From the NCBI RefSeq assembly GCF_900110855.1, contig NZ_FOFA01000002.1, positions 660,895 through 724,894 on the forward strand: a stretch of 64,000 nt of DNA. The letters are read 5' to 3'. Shown in pieces: positions 1-8,983 of the stretch. The translations under genes and the position numbers were made by a program. The stretch's first letter is position 1; each line of letters opens with the position of its first letter. A model generated the notes under the pieces. That model did not search any database. It was given only the letters and a program-made list of their open reading frames with translations, and was not told where the DNA came from. This stretch comes from Microlunatus flavus (GTDB taxonomy: Bacteria > Actinomycetota > Actinomycetes > Propionibacteriales > Propionibacteriaceae).

Positions 1-1421
1 AGTCGCGCGACCGGTGCAAGGCGGCCGTGACCAACTCCGGCCACCCCTGGCCCGCCACCCTGCTGACGATCAACCTGAGCCCGGCCACGCTGCCGAAGGC
101 CGGCAGCCACTACGACCTCGCGATCGCGGCCGCCGTCCTCGCCGCGTCGGGCGTCGTGCCGCTCGACGCGCTGCGGCGGACCGCCCTGCTCGGCGAGCTG
201 GGGCTGGACGGCCGGCTGCGACCGGTGCCCGGCGTCCTCCCGGCCACGCTGGCTGCCGCCCGGGCCGGCTTCACGCGCGTCGTGGTGCCGCTCCGGCAGG
301 CGCCGGAGGCCGGCCTCGTCGACGGCGTCGACGTGCTCGGCCTGGCGTCGCTGAGCCAGCTCGTGGCCGAGCTGCGCGGCGACCCCGTGCCGCTCGTCGA
401 CCCGGTCGAGCTGAGCGTGACGACGGCACCGGGCGTGCGGACCGGCGTCCTCGACCTCGCCGACGTGGTCGGCCAGGAGGAGGCGAAGTGGGCCCTGGAG
501 GTCGCCGCCGCGGGCCGGCACCACATGTTCCTGCACGGGCCTCCGGGCGCGGGCAAGACGATGCTGGCCTCGCGCCTGCCGGGGCTGCTGCCCGACCTCG
601 ACGCGGTGGACGCCCTCGAGGTGTCGGCCGTGCACTCGCTCGCCGGCTTCGACCTGACCGGCGGGCTGGTCACCCGGCCCCCGTACGTCGACCCGCACCA
701 CTCGGCGAGCGTCGCCAGCATCGTCGGCGGCGGCCCGCGCATCGCCCGACCAGGGGCCATCTCCTGCGCCCATCGCGGGGTGCTGTTCCTCGACGAGGCG
801 CCCGAGTTCGCCCCCCAGGTGCTCGACGCGCTCCGGACCCCGCTCGAGTCGGGCACGGTGAGCATCGCGCGCAGCGAGCTGAACGCACGCTTCCCGGCGG
901 CCTTCCAGCTGGTGCTGGCGGCCAACCCGTGCCCCTGCGGCATGGCCGCCACCCCCGGCGCCGAGTGCCGGTGCGCGCCGGCCGCGGTCCGTCGCTACGC
1001 GGAGAAGATCTCGGGCCCGGTGCGCGACCGCGTCGACATCGTGCAGACCTTCCTGCCGCTGCGACGCTCGCAGCTCAAGGCGGCCGCCGAGGGCGAGTCC
1101 TCCGCGCGGGTCGCCGAGCGTGTCGTCGAGGCCCGCGCGCGGCAGCGGGAACGGCTGCGGCAGACGCCGTGGCGGACGAACGGCGAGGTCCCGGGACCCC
1201 ACCTGCGCCGCCACCTGCCGCCGCCGCACGGCGCGCAGCTGGCCTGGGACGCCCTCGACCGGGGCCGGCTCAGCGCGCGCGGCGTGGACAAGGTGTTCCG
1301 GCTCGCCTGGACGGTCGCCGACCTCGCGGGCCGCGACCGGCCGAGCCGCGACGACACCGCGCTCGCCCTGGCCATGCGTCGCGGCGAGCAGCCCGGCACG
1401 CTCGTCCGGGAGGTCGGGTGA
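1..1421 (+). CDS. YifB/ComM family Mg-chelatase-like AAA+ ATPase (5' end cut by window)
   Basis: The reading frame is open from the window edge, so the N-terminus is missing. The first visible residues (RDRCKAAVTNSGHPWP) continue the ChlI-like N-terminal domain. Next come a Walker A loop (GPPGAGKT, near base 540), a Walker B segment (VLFLDEAPEF, near 780) and the family's cysteine cluster (NPCPCG...CRC, near 930-970). The C-terminal Mg-chelatase domain runs to the stop. ComM in Haemophilus and Vibrio is a helicase promoting branch migration during natural transformation; the actinobacterial role is not settled. The stop overlaps the GTG start of dprA, so the two are co-transcribed and translationally coupled, a conserved pairing. 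The family call is secure; only the DNA-processing role is inferred. Confidence 0.93.
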   Translation, partial: SRDRCKAAVTNSGHPWPATLLTINLSPATLPKAGSHYDLAIAAAVLAASGVVPLDALRRTALLGELGLDGRLRPVPGVLPATLAAARAGFTRVVVPLRQAPEAGLVDGVDVLGLASLSQLVAELRGDPVPLVDPVELSVTTAPGVRTGVLDLADVVGQEEAKWALEVAAAGRHHMFLHGPPGAGKTMLASRLPGLLPDLDAVDALEVSAVHSLAGFDLTGGLVTRPPYVDPHHSASVASIVGGGPRIARPGAISCAHRGVLFLDEAPEFAPQVLDALRTPLESGTVSIARSELNARFPAAFQLVLAANPCPCGMAATPGAECRCAPAAVRRYAEKISGPVRDRVDIVQTFLPLRRSQLKAAAEGESSARVAERVVEARARQRERLRQTPWRTNGEVPGPHLRRHLPPPHGAQLAWDALDRGRLSARGVDKVFRLAWTVADLAGRDRPSRDDTALALAMRRGEQPGTLVREVG

Positions 1422-2557
1422 CCACCGGGGACGCCGCGCTGGAGGACCGCGAGGCCCGTCTCGCCCTCGGTTGCGTGGCCGACGCGGGCGAGCCGGCGGT
1501 CGGCGAGCTGGTGGAACGGCTCGGAGCGCCGGACGCGTGGGCCGCGGTGCTCGAGGACGCCCTCGGAGACCTGGTCGGCGGCCGAGCCCGCACGTTGGAC
1601 CTCGACGAGCGGCAGGCGGACTGGCAGCGTTCCGGTGCACGCTTCGTGGTCCCCGGCGACGAGGAGTGGTCCGCCCGGCTGGACGACCTGACCGGGCTCG
1701 AGGCGGTGCAGCGCCGAGGGGGCGCGCCGCTCGGCCTCTGGCTGCGCGGCCCCGGGCACCTGCGCACGCTCGTCGAGCGCTCGGTGGCCGTGGTCGGATC
1801 GCGCGCCGCGACCGCGTACGGGAACGGCGTGGCCGCGGACCTCGCGGCCGACCTCGCCGACGCGGGGTTCACCGTGGTCTCGGGGGGCGCGTTCGGCATC
1901 GACGCGGCCGCCCACCGGGGCGCCCTCGCGGTGGGCGGACCGAGCGTGGGGGTGGTGGCGAACGGGGTCGACGTGGCGTATCCGCCGGGCAACGCGCGGA
2001 TCTTCGACGGACTGGCGGCGCAGCACCTCGTCGTCTCGGAGCTGCCGCCCGGGTCGCACCCCACCCGGGTGCGCTTCCTCGCGCGCAACCGGCTGATCGC
2101 CGCGCTGACGTGCGGAACCGTCGTCGTCGAGGCCGCGCTGCGCTCCGGCGCACGGAACACGGCCGGCTGGGCCAGCGCGCTCGGCCGTCCGCTGATGGCC
2201 GTTCCGGGCCCGGTGCACTCCGCGGCCTCCGTCGGACCCCACCTGATGGTCCGGCAGGGGCAGGCGGTGCTCGTCACCCGCGCCGCCGAGGTGCTGGAGC
2301 TGGTGGCGTCCTCGGGTGAGCACCTGCTGCCCGCCGAGCACGGCCCGACCCGCCGGACCGACGCGCTGGAGCCGACGGCGCTGGCGGTGTTCGAGGCCCT
2401 GTCCGCCCACCGCTGGCGCACGCCAGGGGAGGTCGCCGGCCTCGCCGGGGTTCGGGTACCGGTCTGCCTGGCCGCCTTGAGCGAGCTCGAGGCGCTCGGC
2501 CTGGCGACCGGGGACGCCCGGGGCTGGCGCGCGACGCCGAGCGGAGTGCGGCGGTGA
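1418..2557 (+). CDS. dprA: DNA-processing protein DprA/Smf
   Basis: 379 residues, starting at a GTG inside the stop of the upstream yifB-like gene (GTGA overlap). The Rossmann-like DprA core begins near residue 123 (VAVVGSRAATAYG) and contains SGGAFGIDAAAHRGAL, a PPGN loop, and ARNRLIAAL with GTVVVEA, all DprA hallmarks. A C-terminal winged-helix-like segment follows (from about residue 310). DprA binds single-stranded DNA and loads RecA during transformation; in non-competent actinobacteria it is conserved with unclear function. Coupling to the comM-like gene suggests a shared DNA-uptake or recombination role, but no other competence gene is visible here. Confidence 0.93.
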   Translation: MTTGDAALEDREARLALGCVADAGEPAVGELVERLGAPDAWAAVLEDALGDLVGGRARTLDLDERQADWQRSGARFVVPGDEEWSARLDDLTGLEAVQRRGGAPLGLWLRGPGHLRTLVERSVAVVGSRAATAYGNGVAADLAADLADAGFTVVSGGAFGIDAAAHRGALAVGGPSVGVVANGVDVAYPPGNARIFDGLAAQHLVVSELPPGSHPTRVRFLARNRLIAALTCGTVVVEAALRSGARNTAGWASALGRPLMAVPGPVHSAASVGPHLMVRQGQAVLVTRAAEVLELVASSGEHLLPAEHGPTRRTDALEPTALAVFEALSAHRWRTPGEVAGLAGVRVPVCLAALSELEALGLATGDARGWRATPSGVRR

Positions 2558-2595
2558 CCAGCCGGGCGCCGGTCGGGGTCCTGGGCGGGTCCGGC

Positions 2596-4545
2596 TCAGC
2601 GGGCGCCGCGCAGGAACGACTCGAGCAGCGGTCCGGCGCTGCCGGAGCCGGAGGCGCCGTCCTGGACGAAGACAGCCACCGCGAGGTCGCCCTGCCCCGC
2701 GATCATCCAGGCGTGGGTCTTGGGCGGCTTTCGGCTGCCGTACTCGGCCGTCCCGGTCTTGGCGATGACCGGCGGGCCCTCGAGCCCGGCGAGCCGGGCC
2801 CCGCTGCCGGTGGTGACGACGCCGCGCATGAGCTGCTTGAGCGCGGCCGCCTCGTCCTGCGTGAGGGGCTTGGCCGTCGAGCGGGCCGTGCGGCCGTCCA
2901 GCAGCGTCGGGAGGACCGTGCGACCGGCCTCGACGCTCGCGGTGACGAGCGCCATGGCGAGCGGCGAGACCTGGTCCTTGCCCTGCCCGAAGATGGCCTC
3001 CGCCCGCACGTTGGGGTCCTTGCCGACCGGGACGGAGCCGAAGTAGGCCGGGAACCCGACGTCGTAGTCGGTGCCGACGCCCAGCGAGGCGGCGGCCTCC
3101 CGCAGGTCGTCCTCGCCGAGCTCGTCGTACTGACCGATGAAGGCGGTGTTGCAGGACTGGGCGAAGGCCGTGCGCAGGTCGATGCGGCCGAGCTCGGACG
3201 CCGGGTAGTCGTCGTAGTTCTCGTACGTCCTCCCGTCCACGGTGATGGTGCGCGGGCAGTCGACGGGGGAGGACGGCTTCAGCCCCGCCCGGAGCAGGGC
3301 GAGCGCCGACACGACCTTGAAGGTGGAGCCGGGCTGGACCCGGCCGGCGTTCGCCACGGGCTGGCGGTCGGTGGCGGTGTTGCTGGCGAGCGCGAGGACG
3401 GCACCCGTGGAGGGCCGGACGGCGACCAGCGAGGCCGGTCCCCGGCTCTTGGCCAGGGACCGCTCGGCGAGCTTCTGGAGCCCCACGACGAGCGTCGTCT
3501 CGAGGGGCTTGCCCCCGACCGGCTTGGCCTCGAAGACGGGGGCCGAGGCGGTCGGGGAGGAGGTGGGCGTCGGCGAGCCGCTCGGCGAGGGCGACGGGCT
3601 GGAACCGCCGCTGCCGGTGGGCACGAGGTCGACCCGGACGCCCGGCGTGCCCCGCATCTGCTGGTCGTAGCGCTTCTGCAACCCGCTCAGGCCCACCTGG
3701 TCGCCGTCGACGACGGCGCCGCCGGAGGCGTCCACCACCTCGGCCGTGGCGGGACCGACCTGCCCGACGAGCGCTGCCGCGAAGTCGCGGGTGGGCGGCA
3801 GCATCGTGTCGTCGTTGACGGGCAGCGCGCCGCGGATCGCGAAGACCTTGTCGTTGTCGGGACGCCTCGGGTCCTGGGCGCGGAAGGTGATCGCCGGGAC
3901 GAAGGCCTGCGGACCCGCCTCGGCGACGAGCTTGACGTAGCTGCCCTCGTCGATGTCGACGAGACGGGCGAGACGTCGCGCCGACCTCTCCTCCTGCGCG
4001 TCGGGGAGGTTGGCCTTGTCCAGCCCGATCCGCACCACGGGGCGCTTCTCGACGATCGGGTCGCCGTCCTCGCCGAGGAGCTCGCCGCGCGCGGGCTGGA
4101 GCCGTCGCTGGGAGAGCCGGTGGGACCCGTCCAGGTCGGGCTCGAGCAGGGAGGGCGACCAGGTCGGGCGCCAGGCGCCGTCGGCGCGGCGCAGAGTCAC
4201 GGTGCTCGCGTACGTCCACGGTGCGGGCACCCCGGGGAAGGTCCACCTCCACGCGAGCGTCGCCCGTGCCTGGTCGCCGTCCGTCGTCACGTCGGACACG
4301 TCGACCTGGGGCCTGAGAGGACCCATGCCGCGCACGAGGGGCTGGAACAGCGCGTCGGTCTGAGGGCCGCCGGCGTCGGCGAACGTGACGGGCGTCAGGT
4401 CCTTCTTCTCCAGCGCGGTCGCCAGCTGGTCGGCCGCCGCGCGGGCGGCGGCCGCGTCCGGAGGGGGCGACGGCGAGGGCGAGGGTCCGCTGGTGCAGCC
4501 GGACACCAGCAGGGCGAGCACGACCAGCCCGACGCCTCTTCGCAC
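2596..4545 (-). CDS. Lipoprotein penicillin-binding transpeptidase with NTF2-like N-terminal domain
   Basis: 649 residues from GTG 4545; an in-frame ATG at 4578 would add 11 residues. The GTG is preferred because it gives a compact lipoprotein signal (VRRGVGLVVLALLVSGC, Cys17 lipidated) and because a TAGGAT-like hexamer (CAGGAT, 4558-4553) ends 7 nt upstream, as at other leaderless genes here. After a Ser/Pro linker come an NTF2-like domain, a PBP dimerisation region, a second Ser/Pro/Thr-rich linker, and the transpeptidase domain with all three active-site motifs: S-T-F-K (Ser407), S-C-N (Ser464) and K-T-G (Lys596). It should cross-link peptidoglycan outside the membrane. The layout resembles MecA/PbpA-like class B enzymes; whether it confers beta-lactam tolerance cannot be told. 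Confidence 0.9.
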   Translation of the reverse strand: MRRGVGLVVLALLVSGCTSGPSPSPSPPPDAAAARAAADQLATALEKKDLTPVTFADAGGPQTDALFQPLVRGMGPLRPQVDVSDVTTDGDQARATLAWRWTFPGVPAPWTYASTVTLRRADGAWRPTWSPSLLEPDLDGSHRLSQRRLQPARGELLGEDGDPIVEKRPVVRIGLDKANLPDAQEERSARRLARLVDIDEGSYVKLVAEAGPQAFVPAITFRAQDPRRPDNDKVFAIRGALPVNDDTMLPPTRDFAAALVGQVGPATAEVVDASGGAVVDGDQVGLSGLQKRYDQQMRGTPGVRVDLVPTGSGGSSPSPSPSGSPTPTSSPTASAPVFEAKPVGGKPLETTLVVGLQKLAERSLAKSRGPASLVAVRPSTGAVLALASNTATDRQPVANAGRVQPGSTFKVVSALALLRAGLKPSSPVDCPRTITVDGRTYENYDDYPASELGRIDLRTAFAQSCNTAFIGQYDELGEDDLREAAASLGVGTDYDVGFPAYFGSVPVGKDPNVRAEAIFGQGKDQVSPLAMALVTASVEAGRTVLPTLLDGRTARSTAKPLTQDEAAALKQLMRGVVTTGSGARLAGLEGPPVIAKTGTAEYGSRKPPKTHAWMIAGQGDLAVAVFVQDGASGSGSAGPLLESFLRGAR

Positions 4546-4576
4546 CGCCCTTATCCTGCCACCCGTAGGAGGTGGC

Positions 4577-5191
4577 ATGAGGATCTACGCGCAGCGGCGT
4601 GGCCGGCTCGCGACGCAGGTCGCGAGCGACGTCGCGGTGGCGGCGTGGGCGGTGGTCTGGGCGGTGGCGGGCGTGCTGGTGGACGCCAGCGTCTCCGCGC
4701 TGGCCGGTCCGGCCCGCGACACGGCCCGCACGGCCCGGACGCTCTCCGGCCAGCTGGGCGAGGCCGCGACCTCGGCCGGGCAGGTGCCGGGCCTGGGCGA
4801 CCAGCTCCGTCGTCCGTTCGACGCCGCGTCCGGGAGCCTCGGCGACCTGGTGGCGACGGCCGACGCCCAGGCGGCGAGCATCGAGCGGCTCGCCGCGGTG
4901 CTGGGCTGGCTGGTGTTCCTGATCCCGGTGACCACGGTCCTGCTGGTGTGGCTGCCCCGACGGGTCCGCTTCGTGCGCCGGGCCCACGCGGCCCAGCGCT
5001 TCATCGACGCGCAGGCCGATCTCGACCTGTTCGCCCTGCGGGCCATGGCCAACCAGCCGATGCACGTCCTCGCGGGCATCAGCGACGATCCCGTCGGTGC
5101 CTGGCGCGCGGGGGACCGGCGGGTGATCGACGCCCTCGCCGAGGTCGAGCTCCGCGACGCGGGACTGCTGCTGCCCACCCGGGCGTCCTGA
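4577..5191 (+). CDS. Conserved membrane protein, two transmembrane segments
   Basis: 204 residues. The ATG at 4577 is preceded by a textbook Shine-Dalgarno (AGGAGGT, 4567-4573). Hydrophobic segments lie at about residues 17-42 and 105-127. Between them is an Ala/Gly/Ser-rich region that probably sits outside the membrane as a helical stretch. The tail after TM2 is basic, then acidic, and likely cytoplasmic. No catalytic motif is recognised. The gene is divergent from the penicillin-binding protein; its ribosome-binding site lies between the two alternative starts of that gene. A cell-envelope role is suggested only by this position. Confidence 0.75.
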   Translation: MRIYAQRRGRLATQVASDVAVAAWAVVWAVAGVLVDASVSALAGPARDTARTARTLSGQLGEAATSAGQVPGLGDQLRRPFDAASGSLGDLVATADAQAASIERLAAVLGWLVFLIPVTTVLLVWLPRRVRFVRRAHAAQRFIDAQADLDLFALRAMANQPMHVLAGISDDPVGAWRAGDRRVIDALAEVELRDAGLLLPTRAS

Positions 5192-5239
5192 CCCGCCGGG
5201 TCCCGCCGGAGCACGTGCGGGCCGGGGCGACGGACCGGC

Positions 5240-5524
5240 TCAGCCCACCAGGTCGGCGTACTCCGGGTGCTCCTCGAGGAAGTCCACGGCGAAGGGGCAG
5301 GAGGGCCGCACCTTCTCGCCGCGGCGGCGGGCGTCGTCCAGGGCGGCCGCGGTCACCACGCTCGCCAGCCCCCGGCCGCGGAACTCGGGCTCGGTCCCGG
5401 TGTGCGTGAGCAGCAGGACCTCGCCCTGACGCACGAACGCGAGGACGCTGACGACCTGCCCGTCGATCCGGCCCTCGTAGCGCGAGCGCTCGTCGTCGCG
5501 CGTGACGTCCACCTCGTCGCTCAT
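5240..5524 (-). CDS. Small GNAT-family N-acetyltransferase (YjdJ-type)
   Basis: 94 residues, typical of the minimal single-domain GNAT group related to YjdJ. The acetyl-CoA pyrophosphate loop is visible as R-G-R-G-L at residues 49-53, preceded by the beta-strand LLLTHTGTEPEF. The family's Cys/Pro segment (VRPSCPFAVDFLEEHPEY) closes the fold. Substrate is unknown for the family. It lies just downstream of, and in the same direction as, another acetyltransferase gene (44 nt gap), so the two may share a transcript. Confidence 0.85.
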   Translation of the reverse strand: MSDEVDVTRDDERSRYEGRIDGQVVSVLAFVRQGEVLLLTHTGTEPEFRGRGLASVVTAAALDDARRRGEKVRPSCPFAVDFLEEHPEYADLVG

Positions 5525-5567
5525 CGGTGTCCTCCCACGGCGGTCGTCCTCGGCGTCGTCACGGCGG

Positions 5568-6176
5568 TCATCCTCCCCGGGCGGCCAAGCGTCCGAGCAG
5601 CCGGTCGCGGGCCTCGGGCCACTCGTGGGCGAGCATCGCGAGCTGCACGGTGTCGCGCCAGCTCCCGTCGGTGCGGATGCGGTGGTGGCGCAGCACCCCC
5701 TCGCGCTGCGCGCCCAGCCGGGCGATGGCCTCCTGCGAGCGCACGTTGCGGATGTCGGTGTGCCACACGACCCGTTCGGCCCCGAGACCCTCGAAGGCGC
5801 GGGTCAGCATCGCCAGCTTCGACTCCGTGTTGACGAACGTCCGCCACCAGGGCCGGGCGACCCAGGTGTGACCGATCGCCAGCGCCCGGACGGCCGGGGC
5901 GATCTCGTAGAACGACGTCGTCCCCACGAACGTCCCGTCCACCAGCCGCTGGGCGTACGCCACCCGGTCCGGGTCGGTGAGCGCCGCGGCCACCACGGCG
6001 CGAGCCGCCGCCACGTCGTTCAGGGGCGGCAGGCGCAGGTGCGCCGTCACCTCCGCGCGCTGCTCGGGGGTCCCCAGGGCGGCGAGCAGGTCCGGCGCGT
6101 CGGCCAGGCGCAGGGCGTCCAGGCTCAGCCGGGCGGTGCGCAGCCGCGGCGCGGCGTGCCACTCGGCGTCGCTCAC
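5568..6176 (-). CDS. GNAT-family N-acetyltransferase, RimJ/RimL-like
   Basis: 202 residues from GTG 6176, which overlaps the stop of the upstream methyltransferase gene by 4 bp and fixes the start. The fold of the RimJ/RimL ribosomal-protein/amino-acid acetyltransferase group is evident: LRTARLSLDALRLADAPDLLAAL at the N-terminus, then GTTSFYEI, IGHTWVARPWWRTFVNTESK and the C-terminal VVWHTDIRNVRSQEAIARLGA-type region that contacts CoA. Members acetylate N-termini of ribosomal proteins or small molecules; the substrate here cannot be predicted. Confidence 0.87.
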   Translation of the reverse strand: MSDAEWHAAPRLRTARLSLDALRLADAPDLLAALGTPEQRAEVTAHLRLPPLNDVAAARAVVAAALTDPDRVAYAQRLVDGTFVGTTSFYEIAPAVRALAIGHTWVARPWWRTFVNTESKLAMLTRAFEGLGAERVVWHTDIRNVRSQEAIARLGAQREGVLRHHRIRTDGSWRDTVQLAMLAHEWPEARDRLLGRLAARGG

Positions 6177-6979
6177 CGGCCGCCTCCGCGGGGACGCGTA
6201 CCCGCTCCGCGACGCGCGACGACGAACAGCCGCCGGAAGGGCAGCACCGTGCCCCACGGCCGCGCCGGGTACGCCTCCGCCAGCCGGTCGCGCAGCGCCG
6301 CGGTGAAGGCGGGTCGCAACGGGTCGGGCAGCGCGTCGACGTAGGGGCGCGCGCCGGTGCCCTCGAGCCAGTGCAGGACGGGGTCGGGCCCGGCGAGCAC
6401 GTGGAGGTAGGTCGTCTCCCACGCGTCGACCTCGCAGCCCAGGCCCGCCAGGTCCCCGAGGTAGTCGGCCGGCTCCGCCACGGCGGTGCGGGTCACCCCG
6501 GCGGTGTGCTCGGCGAAGGGTTCTTGGGCCGCGACCGCCCGGAGCGCCCGGTGGCTCGGCGCGTCGTGGTTGCCGGGCACCTGGAACGCCAGCCAGCCGC
6601 CGTCGGCCAGCAGGTCGACCAGGGCGGGCAGGAGGGCGCGGTGGTCCGGCACCCACTGCAGCGCCGCGTTGCTGAGCACGACGTCGAGCGGTTCTGCCGG
6701 CGCCCAGGCCGCGAGGTCGGCGAGGTCGGCGAGCACGAAGGACACCCGCGGACCCGCGTGCGGGCGGGCGGCGTCGATCATGGCGGTCGAGGAGTCGACG
6801 CCGAGCACCTCGGCACCGGGCCAGCGCACGGCGAGGCCGGCGGTCAGCGGGCCCGGGCCGCAGCCGAGGTCGACCACGCGGCGCGCGTCGTCGGCGCGCA
6901 CCCGGGCGAGCAGGTCGGTGAAGGGCCGCGAGCGTTCGTCGGCGAAGGCCGAGTAGACCTCGGCGTCCCAGCTGGGCAC
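6173..6979 (-). CDS. tam: Trans-aconitate 2-methyltransferase-like SAM-dependent methyltransferase
   Basis: 268 residues from GTG 6979, which has a GGGGGA ribosome-binding stretch just upstream. SAM-binding motif I is V-V-D-L-G-C-G-P-G (residues 35-43), motif II is EVLGVDSS, and the NAALQWVPDH segment is characteristic of Tam proteins (usual length about 250-260). Tam methylates trans-aconitate, a by-product of aconitase, in the cytosol. No aconitase is nearby. The 4-bp overlap with the acetyltransferase downstream shows an operon. The methyltransferase fold is certain; the specific substrate is by family resemblance. Confidence 0.82.
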   Translation of the reverse strand: MPSWDAEVYSAFADERSRPFTDLLARVRADDARRVVDLGCGPGPLTAGLAVRWPGAEVLGVDSSTAMIDAARPHAGPRVSFVLADLADLAAWAPAEPLDVVLSNAALQWVPDHRALLPALVDLLADGGWLAFQVPGNHDAPSHRALRAVAAQEPFAEHTAGVTRTAVAEPADYLGDLAGLGCEVDAWETTYLHVLAGPDPVLHWLEGTGARPYVDALPDPLRPAFTAALRDRLAEAYPARPWGTVLPFRRLFVVARRGAGTRPRGGGR

Positions 6980-7123
6980 GCGTCCCCCTGTCTCGTGCGG
7001 CGGGCCGCGGGCCACGCTAACGGGTGCTGCGTGCGAGCGCCGTCCCGCCGGCTGCGCAAACCTCCAACGCGTCCGGCGCCCCCGTCGTAGGATCTCGCCA
7101 AGACACACAGTCAGGGGGGCGAT

Positions 7124-8197
7124 GTGTCAACAACTGATCTCGGCATGCGCAGAACACCGGTCCGGCCGGCGTCGGGGGTGGGCCGTGTCCCACGGACGGA
7201 CGGCACCGTGCCGTCCCGGCCCGCGCCTGGTCCCGCGGCCTCGGCTCCGTCGACGGCGCCGGCAGCATCATCGGCACCGACGCCACCGTCCGGTGGTGGT
7301 CGCGGCCTGTCCGTCCTGATCCGCATCAGGAGCGCGCTGCCCAGCCTGCGCCCGGCGGAGCAGCGGGTGGCGGAGGCCGTGCTGGCCGACCCGGCGGGGG
7401 TCAGCGAACGCTCGATCACCTCGGTGGCGAGGCTGTGCCGCACCTCGGAGACCACGGTGCTGCGCTTTTGCCGCGCGGTGGGCCTGGCGGGCTACCCGGA
7501 GCTGCGGATCGCGCTGGCCCGGGCTGCGCAGGGCGAGGAGAACGACCGCGCCCGCAGCGCGACCGCGGACAGCGTCATCGCGGCCTCGGACTCGCTCGCG
7601 GACGTGGTCTCGAAGATCACCTACGCCGACCAGCGGGCGGTCGCGGACACCGGTGCCGCGATCGACGTCAAGGCGCTGCAGGCCGCCGTCGACGCGGTGG
7701 TGAAGGCGCGGCGCGTCGACGTGTACGGCGTGGGGGCGAGCGGGCTGGTGGGGCAGGAGCTGCACGGCCGGCTGCAGCCCCTCGGCGTGGCGAGCTACGC
7801 CTGGGTCGACCCGCACGCGGCCCTGATGTCGGCCGCCCTGCTGGGTCCGGGCGACGTCGCCGTCGGCGTCTCCCACACCGGGACCACGACGGACGTGCTC
7901 GACGCGCTGCGGCTCGCGCGGACGCGCGGCGCGACCACGGTGGCCATCACCAACTTCGACCGGGCCCCGATCGCGGGGCTCAGCGACATCGTGCTGACCA
8001 CCGCGGCCCGGGAGACGACCTTCCGGACCGGCGCCATGGCCAGCCGCGTCGCGCAGCTGGTCGTCGTCGACTGCCTCTTCACGGGGGTGGCCATGCAGTC
8101 CTACGACCGCTCGGCCACCGCGCTGGACGCCTCGCGGTCGGTGCTGCGCAGCCGGCACACCGAGCGCCACGACCGTGGGGTCGGCGTCGGCGCCTGA
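7124..8197 (+). CDS. MurR/RpiR-family transcriptional regulator with SIS domain
   Basis: 357 residues, GTG at 7124 after an AGGGGGG ribosome-binding stretch; a TAGGAT hexamer at 7087-7092 could be the -10. Residues 1-60 are a Pro/Ala/Ser-rich low-complexity tail not normal for the family. The RpiR helix-turn-helix occupies about 62-140 (SVARLCRTSETTVLRFCRAVGLAGYPELR), and the SIS sugar-phosphate-binding domain about 180-315 (VYGVGASGLVGQEL, VGVSHTGTTTDVLDALRLAR). Members sense phosphosugars and repress or activate sugar catabolism genes. No sugar gene is adjacent, so the target is unknown. Confidence 0.88.
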   Translation: MSTTDLGMRRTPVRPASGVGRVPRTDGTVPSRPAPGPAASAPSTAPAASSAPTPPSGGGRGLSVLIRIRSALPSLRPAEQRVAEAVLADPAGVSERSITSVARLCRTSETTVLRFCRAVGLAGYPELRIALARAAQGEENDRARSATADSVIAASDSLADVVSKITYADQRAVADTGAAIDVKALQAAVDAVVKARRVDVYGVGASGLVGQELHGRLQPLGVASYAWVDPHAALMSAALLGPGDVAVGVSHTGTTTDVLDALRLARTRGATTVAITNFDRAPIAGLSDIVLTTAARETTFRTGAMASRVAQLVVVDCLFTGVAMQSYDRSATALDASRSVLRSRHTERHDRGVGVGA

Positions 8198-8230
8198 GCC
8201 CGGCTCGTCCAGGCTCGGTCAGTCCAGTCC

Positions 8231-8262
8231 TGACCGTGCCCCCGGCAGCGGGAGCACGGTCA
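8231..8262. terminator. Hairpin between convergent genes
   Basis: A perfect 9-bp inverted repeat (TGACCGTGC at 8231-8239, GCACGGTCA at 8254-8262) encloses a GC-rich 14-nt loop. It lies in the 78-bp gap between the convergent RpiR and HNH genes, as expected of a bidirectional terminator. There is no T-run, which is common for actinobacterial terminators. Confidence 0.6.
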
Positions 8263-8275
8263 CGACCGCTGCCGG

Positions 8276-8725
8276 TCACGTGCGCCGGTGGTAGGCCTCG
8301 CGCCAGGTGGGCACGTGCGGCACCCGGCGCAGCGGCATCCTCGCCTCGGCCGGGGTCTTGTCGGCCTTGACGTTGTTGCAGCGCGTGCAGGCGGCCACGG
8401 TGTTCTGCCAGGTGTTGGCGCCGCCCCGGGACTGGGGCATCAGGTGGTCGACGGTGTCAGCGACCTGGCCGCAGTAGGCGCAGCGGTGCTGGTCGCGGCG
8501 CAGGACGCCCCGCTTCGACCACGCCGGTGCCGCGGCGTAGAGGAAGGTCGTCTTGACGTAGCGGATCAGCCGCAGCACGACCGGCCAGGGGTAGGGCCCG
8601 ATGGAGGCGCCCACGCGGGACTCCTCGACCACGGCGACCTCGCGCACCAGCATCTTGATCGCGTGCTTGACCGAGACGGTGTGCAGCGCGGTGTTGTCGG
8701 TGTTGAGCACGACGACCGCAGACAT
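8276..8725 (-). CDS. HNH endonuclease family protein
   Basis: 149 residues from ATG 8725 with a strong ribosome-binding site (GGGAGGTG). The HNH core is visible: RRDQHRCAYCG (first CxxC), VDHLMPQSRGG (His of the DH dyad), NTWQNTVAACTRCNNVKAD (Asn and second CxxC), so both zinc knuckle pairs and the catalytic DH...N are intact. This short single-domain HNH protein, with the N-terminal SAVVVLNTDNTALHTVSV segment, is widespread and vertically inherited in actinobacteria; its role is unknown. It is not next to a methylase, intein or phage gene, so a restriction or homing role is not supported. Confidence 0.88.
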   Translation of the reverse strand: MSAVVVLNTDNTALHTVSVKHAIKMLVREVAVVEESRVGASIGPYPWPVVLRLIRYVKTTFLYAAAPAWSKRGVLRRDQHRCAYCGQVADTVDHLMPQSRGGANTWQNTVAACTRCNNVKADKTPAEARMPLRRVPHVPTWREAYHRRT

Positions 8726-8983
8726 GGCCGCACCTCCCTCCGCCCCGTGCGCCTCGAGGGGTCGAGGCCTGGCTGGTCACGAGCCCGGATCAGGGTGCAC
8801 GAAGGACGACTTGGCTGTCAGCAGGATTATGGGGCCACCGGCCGCACAGGCGAAGGAGGCCGGGCACTCCGGTACGCAGCTGTCACCTGGGCTGTCACCT
8901 GGGCGTCGTCGAGCCGCCGCCGCCCGGTCGGGTGGCCGGTGTCTCCCGGACGGGAACCGGTGTCGTCCGGTGGCGAGACGGGC

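Noticed and set aside
995..5065. Long minus-strand open frame over dprA and the PBP region
   Set aside because: Low-complexity, no motif, conflicts with the conserved dprA and runs across several genes; a frame shadow.
8276..8725. HNH protein as part of a restriction, homing or phage system
   Set aside because: No methylase, intein, integrase or phage gene is adjacent, and this short HNH family is ordinary in actinobacterial chromosomes.
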